Origin: Chamaelirium japonicum
Lineage: Eukaryota > Streptophyta > Magnoliopsida > Liliales > Melanthiaceae
Assembly: GCA_947650365.1 (NCBI GenBank)
Contig: OX393552.1
Span: forward strand, 18,564,351 to 18,628,350
DNA length: 64,000 nucleotides
Direction: 5' to 3'
The notes beneath the pieces are model-generated. The model was not told the DNA's origin. It made no database searches and was given only the letters and a program-made list of their open reading frames with translations. Every line of letters starts with the position of its first letter. Positions within the stretch are counted from its first letter, which is position 1. Positions 23,001 to 34,508 of the stretch are shown here, one piece after another. Position numbers and translations under genes: made by a program.

Positions 23001-26000
23001 GAACCGATATCGGTCGGATCCAGCTGAACCGGTACCGGCCCTATATTTTTTTTGGATATGATGATATTCTGTAGATCAACAACTTTATATAATCAGATTT
23101 TATTTTTGATAAAATAATATTTTCATCTTTTCGATGTATAGTTCGATGCATCTGCACTACATAGAGATACAAGTTATGTAGAGTTCCACACCTCAAGAGA
23201 GTGTAGATATGTAATTTATGTGTTCCAAAGTGTGTATCTATGCTTGATTTAGCACTATCCAGAGTGTCACTAATAAATATTTTCACATTTTCTATAAAAC
23301 TGCAATATTTCCATATGTCGAAATATTTTTACGAAATATTTTCATATTCAGAGTGGTGAAGTATTGGTCGAATTGGAAATTTTGAACCTTGACCATAAGT
23401 ATTCCTGGTACGTAAGAACGTAGATTTCCTAAGATTAATACCACTATAAGTGTCCCAATAACCATAATTCAATGATAATCATATATCCCCTTACCTGTGT
23501 ATATATGGACTCACAAACCAACTCAGAACCTAATGCTAATTTATTTGAAACTTCCCTAAACCAAGATACAACTAAAGTACCTGAAACCCAATCTAATGAA
23601 AAATGGACCAGAAAAAGTACTCAGAAATTACAAATAAAATAAGTAAACAAAAATTCTATGATTCATGCAAATGACGTCATCCAGTAATCCTTCATTATCA
23701 AGGAATCCTATCTCATTTAGGAAACCTACATTGAATTGGAATCATACACAAGTCTAAGATTTTGAATAGTGAGTCCTTTGAAGTAGGAATCATATACAAA
23801 TTTGATATCTTAATCTAAGTCGGAAGCTTAGACAATTTAACCTCTTCATTTTGCTTTCTTCCACCTTATGCGGACTGCATCACTTCACTGTACATTTTAA
23901 AGGTATTGTTTGATTTTTTTTCCAGCTACTTGTGTCCATGCTTTGAGCAATGATTTTGGGTCACTGAACAGTCTTCACATCAAGAGTATAAACCCTTCTA
24001 GAACTTTTCCTTGCAGATCTTAAAATCTCCAATCCCTAAGGTTGTCCTTTTGAGTAATTGATTTGAGTGCTGAACACTGATGATATAAGCACAACAGTCA
24101 CTCCTTGAAAGCTTTGCTCATAGCAAATAGGTGCACTTATACATTTATCTTCAAGTATATTGTGGATTGATCCACACAACCTGCTATGGACTTGACAATG
24201 TAATTACTTCCCTGGTTCAATTGGTTGTAACCGATTATCACATATGCCAAGTCACCACATGTGCTTGCCTCATATTGGAAATTGGGTGTGGCAGATCATT
24301 AAGGTGGATTAGTCTCTGAAGTCCCAAAGGTAACAATTTTAGAAATTTAGGGATTGCTACCCTTAGGCCGCGTTTGGTAGACAGAAAGTTTCACTAAAGA
24401 GGCCAGGGGAAAGTAATCGAATTCCCTCACATGAGCCCTAGTTTGTGCGTTTGGTAGCCGGAAAAGTTTAACTAGGGAAGAGGAAAGTAAATCCAATCGT
24501 CTGTGGGAAAATGACAGGCATCACATTCCTCCCTTCACCGAGAGGGATCACATTCCCCGGCTCAGCATTCTCCTTTCTCTTCCTTAGTTAAAACTTTCTT
24601 GCTACCAAACACGGCCTTAGAATTTAAACATATGACAGCTGTGACATGGGTCTTTCTTCATGTTTAGGGTGCAATTATCATTCTCCTTTTTTTCTTCAGT
24701 ATTAATAGGACCATGCTGTTGTGTTCGCCCCTTTTCTTATGGTGAATACTTACATGTTTTATGGATGCTTGTGTTAATCAGTATATATTTAGATGTCAGT
24801 TCATAGATGCACATCTGCTATGTCCTCTGCATGTTTTGTGCTGTCATGAGATTTTCATCATATTTGTTGGCGAATAGTCCCACATCGGTGAGGGAGGCTC
24901 CCATCACCCGCTTAATATACCCCCTGTGGACCTCTCCTTACGACCCCCTGTTGACCTCCCCTTACGACACAGGTTTTGGGGCGTGAGGGTATCTAACAAT
25001 ATTATACCATGCGCAGGGGATCTCGGACAGACTTTTGACTCGAACAAGACACTTGCTCATTATGAGTCGAACCCAAAGGGGAAGACGGTGCTGTTTGTAG
25101 GTGATCTCTCGTATGCAGATGACTATCCATATCATGACAATGTCAGGTGGGATACATGGGGCAGGTTCGTTGAGAGAAGTGCTGCATATCAGCCGTGGAT
25201 ATGGACTGCAGGAAATCATGAAATTGACTTTGCTCCTGAAATTGTGAGTACAAAGCTTACACTGTGGGGCCTATGTGTTTATATATTTTTTTTCTTGTCT
25301 TTTATCATCACATTAAAAATTTATTCCATGCTGTAAAATCTTATTATGCATATAATATTTGATGATGTGTGTTATCTGCTGATGATGTAGTACTAATGGA
25401 TGGGATACAAATGGTGGTGTATGCTAAATTCATAGGTATGAAAGGTTGGTGTTAGATACCCTCACGTCCCAAAACCCGGATAGTAAGGGGAGGTCCACAG
25501 GGGGTATATTAAGTGGATCATGGGTGCCTCCCTCACCAATGTGGGACTATCCGTCAACAGTTGGGGATAAAGATACAACCAGCTTTCTTTGACTCCAATC
25601 AAGCTGATATATATTCGGCTGACCCATATTGTGCGTCATGCCCTAGCCCTGTAATGACGGAATTACAATTTATGGCATGTGAAAAGTACACTTCCATGAA
25701 TAAAAACAGAAAGTTAATGTTGAGATGGTCATGCCTCACACGGTTTAGTCCCACATCGGTAATGGGAGTGGGAATCCTTGTCTTTATATACCTGATTGCT
25801 CTCCTTCTCAATAGGTACCTTTTGGGAAGGAACTCGGGTCATCATGTTTAATTAATTGGAACATGAATCAATAAGGGATTTGCATGCCATGCATAGAAAG
25901 TGTTAATGTACATACAGTCGGGTCGGGTTTACTGTACAGTCGGGTCGGATTGTATAGATATACATGTACATATATTGGGCTTGAGTCCCTTAATGGAATT

Positions 26001-29000
26001 CATTCTATTCCTCTCCAAACCCTAGATGTCATCTCCTAACATGGTATCAGAGCTCTAGGGTTCTCCTGTGCGGCGACATCGACGACGGATCTCCCCCTCT
26101 CCTGACAGGTTTGGCTACTCTGCTTTTCCTTCTGACTCTCCTGACTCTTCTGGCTACTCTGCCAGTGTCTCCTATTCACCATCCTTTCAGGCCTTTCTTA
26201 CTGCTATACACACCCATCGGGAGCCCCAATCGTACCGTGAAGCAGCGTTACATCCAGAGTGGCGGCAGGCCATGTCAGTTGAGCTTGAGGCTTTTCAGCG
26301 GACCCAGACCTGGGAGTTGGTGCCTTGTCCCTCCGGGGTAGTGCCTGTTAGCTGCAAGTGGATATTCAAGGTCAAGACTCGACCTGACGGATCCATTGAG
26401 CGGCACAAGGCTCGCCTCGTTGCTCGCGGCTTCTCCCAGGAGTATGGGATTGACTACGAGGAGACGTTTGCTCCAGTTGCTCGGATGACTACTGTGCGCA
26501 CCCTCTTAGCTGTGGCAGCTGCTCGAGGGTGGCCTCTCCATCAGATGGATGTCACCAATGCGTTTCTCCACGGTGATCTCTCCGAGGAAGTCTACATGGC
26601 TCCTCCTCCGGGCACTTCTGTTCCTCCAGGGCACGTGTGTCGGTTGCGCCGAGCCATCTATGGGCTCAAGCAGGCCCCTCGTGCTTGGTTTGAGCGATTT
26701 CGCAGTGCAGTTCTGGCCGCCGGTTTTGTTGAGCGTCACTCCGACTATGCCTTGTTCACTCGCTCCTCCAGTCAGGGCATTGCAGTTCTTCTCCTCTATG
26801 TTGATGATATGATCATCACTGGGGATGACAGTGCCACCATCGCCTCTCTCCAGCGGCACCTCCAGAGTCAGTTTGAGATGAAAGATCTGGGATCTCTTCG
26901 CTACTTTTTGGGCCTTGAGATTGCCCGGTCAGCTCGTGGTCTGTTGGTCTCCCAGCAGAAGTACATCTCCGACATCCTTGCTGATGCTGCTCTTACTGAC
27001 ACGCGCACTGCTGATACACCCATGGAGCTCAATTTGAAGCTTCTCGCTACAGACGGTGAGCCGCTCCAGGATGTCTCCCGCTATCAGAGGCTGGTTGGGA
27101 TGCTCGTCTATCTCACCATGACCCGGCCAGACATTGCCCATGATGTTGGCATTGTCAGTCAGTTTGTTCAGGCTCCACGGTCAGTACACTATGCAGCTGT
27201 TCTTCGGATTATCCGCTACCTCCGGGGCACCATCACCCGTTCACTACTGTTTCCCTCCACCTCTCCGTTGGTGCTGTGTGCCTACTCCGATGCAGATTGG
27301 GCAGGAGATGCAGTCACTCGTTGATCGACTACAGGATACTGTGTGTTTCTGGGTGATTCACTGATTTCGTGGTGCAGCAAGAAGCAGGAGTCTGTTGCTC
27401 GCTCCAGCACCGAAGCCGAATACAGGGCTATGGCTTCCACCACCGTCGAAATTGTCTGGCTTCGCCGTCTTCTGCTCGACTTGGGAGTGGTGATATCCGG
27501 GCCCACCCCGCTCTTCTGTGACAACCGGAGTGCTATTCAGATTGCTAGCAACCCGGTCTTCCATGAGCGAACAAAGCATATTGAAGTTGATTGTCATTAT
27601 GTTCGTCAGGCATTTATCGACCACATCATCTCCCTGGCTTTCATTTCCTCATCGGAGCAGACTGCTGATTTTCTGACGAAGCCCCTGACGATTGCTCGCT
27701 TCCGACATTTTCTAGGCAAACTCTCGGTTCATGATCCACCGTGAGTTTGAGGGGGAGTGTTAATGTACATACAGTCGGGTCGGGTTTACTGTACAGTCAG
27801 GTCGGATTGTATAGATATACATGTACATATATTGGGCTTGAGTCCCTTAATGGAATTCATTCTATTCCTCTCCAAACCCTAGATGTCATCTCCTAACAGA
27901 AAGAAATAAAACGAGCACCAAAGTTGGAGCCAAACATAATGGAAGACCAAGCTTGAGAGACAACATGCATGGAAGTCCAGATCAACGGACATTTTTCAGC
28001 TGCACTCTATAGACAAATTGAGCTTCCGAAGGCAGAATCTTACCTATGACAATGTCGGAACTACCCTATGACATATGGTAGATTAGTGACACTAGAACTT
28101 TAGAATATCCTGATTTTTTATAGGAACGTTGATATATAATTCTAGAACTGATTCTGGATAAGTTAAAACTGGTTTTTGGTATTCCCAATTCAAAACCTGA
28201 AATTACAAAATTAATGCAAACATACCCTTAGACTTTGTGACTGGTAGATAATGCACGTCAATATTTACTGGATTTTTCACGATATATTGTTGATAAGATG
28301 TTAAATAGTTCAGTTTATAATTTTTGAGGTCTATGTCACCATCTATTTTTGAAAAGGTTCTGAAATCGATCTATGGTACTTCCTTTAATACTCCAGCTAT
28401 ATATCATATTATCTTGCGCACTTTTGATTGAAAGCTGGAATGATTCAATAAGCATTAATTGAAATGCTAAAAAGGTTTAAGCAGTTATCTGTTTGAAAGA
28501 TTCGATGAGTTGAAATGTTCACGACATCCCTGCAGGGTGAAACTGTGCCATTCAAGCCATACAGACACAGATATCATGTTCCATATAAGTCTTCTGGTAG
28601 CACAGCCCCATTTTGGTATTCCATCAAGCGAGCTTCAGCATACATCATCGTCCTGTCATCATACTCCGCATACGGTACAAATATATGATTCTTCTTTATG
28701 ATGTGTCCTATGAAACAAAATTTATCTGAGAGTTCTATTAACAGTGAAGTGGATCTTCAAGTGATAGAATTTATATCCACTCTTCAACTGTAGAATCCAA
28801 ATCTCGAGAGATGCATCTGAAGCTAACTCTGAAAGCTGACTTTCTTTCAATTAAACTCCACATCCTTCATGATGCTGCATAGTGATACAAGGCTGCTGTA
28901 CAATTGGTTTGTTGATAGTGGATGTGGTGTTCCAAGTGAATGAAGCTTGCTTCATAAAATAGCTTACAGTCCTATTGGAGCAAATTCATGCTTGGTTGGG

Positions 29001-32000
29001 TAAAGATCTTTAAGTCTTCTAAAAGAATTATTCATCTATTTGCCCTTCATTTGGACTTCCCGAGTAGAGAATTATTTGTAACAACTCACAACCATCGAAG
29101 ATAACGCATTGTATTGGGATGCATAAACAAGTTACAGGCTGTTTTATTAAAAGATTTGCAAGTTCAAGCTATGAATTTCTAGCATTTTTTTTGTTTATAA
29201 AAGAATTATAAGAAAAGGATTCATCCAATTAGTGTGGCGTAGTGTAATAAATCACAGTATATACATGAGTATATAGAGAAAATTAATGAGTTGTCATCAT
29301 AATGTATGCATTTTGGTACTCTTAAGTTTGTTAATAATTAACACAATTATATTTCATAGATAAATTGTCACATTTACTAGTACTCTTTCTCGAAAAATTT
29401 CAAATGTTTAGTTGCTTCTTTTTTTTGAATAAATTTCAGCATGATATCTATTAAACTACCTAGCATGCGATCCATTGAACTAGCTATTCAAGAATCTCTG
29501 CTTCCCGTTTTCGTTCCAGGTAAATACACTCCTCAGTACTTATGGCTTCAATCAGAGTTACCAAAGGTGAACAGAAGCAAGACACCATGGCTAATTGTTC
29601 TGATGCATTCACCTTGGTACAACAGTTATAACTATCATTACATGGAAGGAGAAACCATGAGAGTAATGTTTGAATCATGGTTTGTGAAGTACAAAGTCGA
29701 TGTTGTATTTGCAGGTCATGTCCATGCCTATGAACGAAGTGTAAGTGCCTATCTTTCCACCTACAATCTTTTGCTTTATGTCTTCAGCACAAGATTGCAG
29801 TATTTAGCTGCCAACAGTTTTATAATTTCATATATGAATGTTTTTGCTATTGTGCTTAGAAAGTAGAAACCTTGCACTTTATTCACAAAAATGCTTGGGC
29901 AAATTACAAAAACCTCCCCTGAACTATGCACCTCTTTTCATATTAGTCCTTCAACTTTTTTTTTTGAGAGAAGGTGAAATCCCTATATGGGAGGGGGTTA
30001 GACGGACCCCAACCTGTGTGTTATAAATAGAAGGAGTATACATAGTACATAATAATGAACTCAAAAGAGTTGAGTTTGAAAAGGCCCAAAAAAAAAAAAC
30101 AATAAAGCATGCCCAGCCTATAACCCAAACATGATCGCTAGATCATTGTCCATCCAAACATCAAGAATCAGGTTCCCATGAGAGATTGTCCCCTATTGGA
30201 ACCTCGCAATCTCTTCGCATAGTGCGCTCCGGTCTCATCACCTCATGTATGTCCATCTCTGACATACTGAGTCCGCAGTCACGTCCCAATTGTTGAAGAA
30301 CCTCGACGTGAAGCCCTTACTTTGATCGAATTTGGCCCAAGATTTGCCAGACATGGATTACGCTGCATGAACGATGAGCATGGGGATGTAGTCCTTCAAC
30401 TTTTTGTTTGAACAATTTGAACCCTGGACTATGCTCCATATGCATTTAGCCTCTTCTGTCAACCTTTACTCTGAAAATGCCCTTGTCCTAGTAGGCATAG
30501 GTTAAATATTTCAAAAATCATTTGAGTTTTATTGGAAATTGATAAGGGTATTTCGAGTTAAAAAGTTGGCCAAGGGGGCTAAATGCTGACAGAGCATAGT
30601 TCATGGTTCAAATTGTTCAAATTTTTTTTTGAGGGCCCGGGGCTATTCATTTTTTTTTTGAGGGCCTAGGGCTAGTGTGACTAGTGCTACGTGGGCTAGT
30701 GGAGATGGTGGCATCTTTCGGGAGTGGGCACCCTCCTAACGCCTTTTCCCCGACCTCCTATCTCAGGAAGGATTTGGAGCCCCTAAAGTGGGTTCTCCTA
30801 GAGTGTTCTTCCTGTTTTAGGAGGGAGAGAAATAGAGGGAATTAGAAGAGAGAGAGAGGAAAATATAGTCAGAGAGAATGGACTCTTTTATTATAATGGC
30901 AATTCTCTCCACTTAAATACAGTGATCAAAGATTCAGCCCCTTCCTCTATACCCCCAGCTCTACTTTTATAGTGGGAGCTGGTAGAGGATAACCTTACAT
31001 CATTGGACACGTGCACCCCCCCCCCCCCCCCCCCCCCCCCTCTCACAAACACATACACATGGTGGTATTACATTGGGTGGGCTAGTAGCCAATCATGTGT
31101 TGACAGATGTTCCGCACTGGTTGGTGCCTTGGCTTGTGCCACGGATTCCTCCACGTGTCGTTGTTTGGTCTAGGCAAGGAGTGCTTGTTGACGAAATTTG
31201 TGTGAGCCCTCCGGTCGGCATCAGACGTGACAAACAGGGCTGACTGAACGGAAAGAGTAGAAGTGGGAACCTGAACGTGATCCAACTGATAGAGTCCCCC
31301 TGGTCTATGATCCAACCCAATTCTCTGACCTGTCTGCGGATCCTACACAGAACAAGAAAAAGAAGTAAAGGTAACAGCCAAGCCCGAGTCGCAAAGGGAA
31401 CTAATAGATATTAAATTAATGTTTAAGAGGGGAGTATAGTGAACACGAGATAAGGTCAGGCGACCAGTGGGATTGGAAGCAGAGGTGATAGATCCACACT
31501 ACGAAATAGGTACGAGAGCTCCATCGACTGTGCGGACCCCTAGGTGGGTGAAAGCAAGGGTACAGTCGATGAGTACGGTAGAATCACTGGTGAGGTGGCA
31601 GGAGGCACCAGAGTCGAGGATCCATTAAGTAGTAGTACTAGGAGTGACAGACAGGTCGTGAGTTATCGAAGAGCTGGTAGAGCGAGGTGCTGGAGAAGTA
31701 ATTCCTCAAGTCGCTGAAGACGGTCGGAGTTAGACCGGGGTGGAGTAGTAGTGGTGACTGGACGTGCCGGAGTAGATGGATTGGTAGCAACAACAATATC
31801 GCCAACATGGCGAAGGAGAGTCTGACCACGTCCACAACCGAGCTGTCTCGACGGAGGGATCCAACTCGAGAACACCCTCAAAGTGGAGTGGCAGAGGAGC
31901 ATCGTGAAAAGCCATAATGCCTGGAGTGGCCATCATCGCGTAACAGAGAGGAGACACGGAGACGAGTGTAGAAGTGCCCTCGAAAACCCTAGATGAAAGA

Positions 32001-33252
32001 CGATAGGGAACCGACGAAGTAGAGGGGAGAAACTAAGATGGGAATCTGCGACGGAACAGTGGAGGAGATCCAACCATGACAGAGCAGAAAAGGAGATCGA
32101 CGGAGCAGCGACCTCTATGGAGCAATCGAGCGGAAGAGGTCGGAGTAGCAAACGACACAGGTCGGGGCGACAACTATGAGTTGGTGGTAGCGGCTGAAGG
32201 TGGTAGGAGCTAGAGGAGGCAAGGGAGGTGGCAAGAGGTATGTGGTGGCGGTGGAGTACTGCGAGGCCTTGGATCAAAGAAGGTGTGAGGGCTGCGGTGG
32301 ACTTCAGGGGTGTTGAACGACATGTGGAGGGAGGAGGCGAGGTGTGGTAGGGTGTTGGGGTGGCTGGGAGTGGGGGCTGTGGGGAGGGAAGGGGGGCGGA
32401 TGCCTCTGACTATGCACTTGGGGGTTGCTCGGGTAGGGTTGCGGATAGTGGGGGGGAATGGGTAGAAGGGAAAGGGGATCGGGTAGGGGGGTCACAGATA
32501 GGGAGGGGGATATGAGGGATCGGAGGGGGGTCGGGGAGGGGAGATCGGAGGGATCAGAGGAGGGTCGGGTCGCCGGATGGGGGTCGGGTGCGGAGCCGAG
32601 TGGTTGCCGGGTGTATAAGAGGAGGGGGGTTCCTGTTGTGGGTTGGGAGGAGAGGGGAGGAGGACTGAGTGGGGGTCAGATAGAGAGGGGGGGGGTGGGG
32701 TGGAGAAGGAGGATTGGGTGGGAATGGGGGAGGCTGGATGGTGGTCGGTATAGAGAAGGGAGGCCGAAGGAGGTGCGTCAATCGGAGGAGGCCGAAGAAG
32801 ATGTCGGTGCCGAAGGAGGTGCCGTCGTCGTCGTTGTCTCCTTCGCCACAGGAGAAGCCCTAGAGCTCTGATACCATGTTAGATACCCTCACACCCCAAA
32901 ACCCGGGTTGTAAGGGGAGGTCCACAATGGGTATATTAAGCGGGTGATGGATGCCTCCCTCACTTATGTGGGACTATCCGTTAACACTCCCCCTCACGCG
33001 GAGCACGCGTGACAAGGATCCGACCTCTTACGCGGAGCACGCGTGGCAATGCACGATCGGTGGGGAGCACTCGAAGCAGGAACGGGAGCAGGAGACGGGC
33101 CAGCTCTGATACCATGTTAGGAGATGACGGGTAGGGTTTTGAGAGAATAGAATGTCTCTTCATTGAGGGACTAAGCAGAATATATATACACACACAATGA
33201 ACCCGACCCGACTTTACATAAAACCAACCCATATCTCTATATTCATTAACAA

Positions 33253-33283
<31 letters not shown>

Positions 33284-34471
33284 TTCTAGCGACGGGCCAT
33301 AGTAATGTTTATGGATCACGAAAAATCGGGGCTCACACTTCTTTTCTCTTTTCTCTCCCTCTCTCTTTTACTTTCTTTCTTTTTCTTCTTTTTTTCTTTC
33401 TTTTTAATGGCTTTACTTGTGGTTACAGGCCTACAGTTGATGGTTTGACTTTATTGGTTTTACAGTTAGGACCAATATGAAAAGAGGTGTATAGTTCAAG
33501 GGAGGTTTTTATAATTTGGCCAAAATGCTTATGAGAATAGGTAGTTGGAGTAAGAAAGTTAAATAGCATGTCAAATAAATAATCATTAATGATGATTTTT
33601 TCATAATTCAAATTTCAAATTCATATTAGAAATGCTCAATTTTTTCTATATCTAGTACATCGTAGGAAATAGGATTTTAGATCTAGTATATTTTATGTCG
33701 GTTTAGTCATTAATAATGGATAACTGTTTTCCTATCAAGGTTCAGTTCTTGCAATGTCATCAGTGGCGGAGTTAGGAATTCACTTTAGTGGGGGCATAAA
33801 TTCTAAGAGAGAGAGAAAGAGAAATAGAGATAATAGGGTTTTGGCATTCACCTTGCCTTTTTTTTTTTTGGGGGGGGGGGGGGACTCTGGTCACCACCTG
33901 ACCTGGGGTAAGGAACATGTCACCATCTCCGACTGCGAGTTTTGGGTAGAGGAGACAGTGATGCCTGATGAAGGTCCAAGTATCCGATAATGGCCGTACG
34001 GCTCGTACGGTGCAGCCCGTGTGTGAGACTACGATCTGCAAGCACTGCAAGCCTATGAGGTGCAGAGGTGGGATAAATTGAAAGAGATGAATCGGTTTTT
34101 TTTTGTTAAATTACACTTTGTCCCCCTGAAGTTTAGCTCAAAAACACTTAAGCCCCCCCTAGTTTATTTTGTTCTAAATCGCTCCATAAAGTTTGAAATG
34201 TTAGCACAATACCCCCTTTTGTCAACTACTTAATTACCTCATTTGGTGATTTTTATCTGATCAAAACAGAAATGAAGGGGGAAAAATGTAGTTCTGTAAC
34301 TATTGGGAGGTTAAGTGTTTTTGAGCTAAAGTTCAGTAGGGCAAGTGCCCCCACTAAGATTTCAAAGAAAGAAATATCAGAGGGGATAGACATTTAAGAA
34401 GGTTGAACACTGAAAAGATATAAAGCAAAAAGTTAAAAAGGGTTGAACACTTTCTCACTCAAAAACCCTAC

Positions 34472-34508
<37 letters not shown>

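Larger units (their letters stand above)
29897..33520. mobile_element. Long-TIR MITE split by later insertions in intron 6
   Basis: The left part starts at 29897 (AAATTACAAAAACCTCCCCT) and the right end lies at 33465-33520 (AGTTCAAGGGAGGTTTTTAT). Both match the uninterrupted relative at 50018-50360. Between them sit a LINE-like insertion and about 2.8 kb of LTR elements. Confidence 0.6.

Noticed and set aside
24926-25336. An independent gene starting at 24926
   Set aside because: The ATG is in LTR sequence; only 25017-25243 is real coding sequence, namely exon 4 of the phosphatase.
26506-26859. Minus-strand frame opposite the Copia reverse transcriptase
   Set aside because: It is a shadow of the plus-strand coding sequence, without a family.
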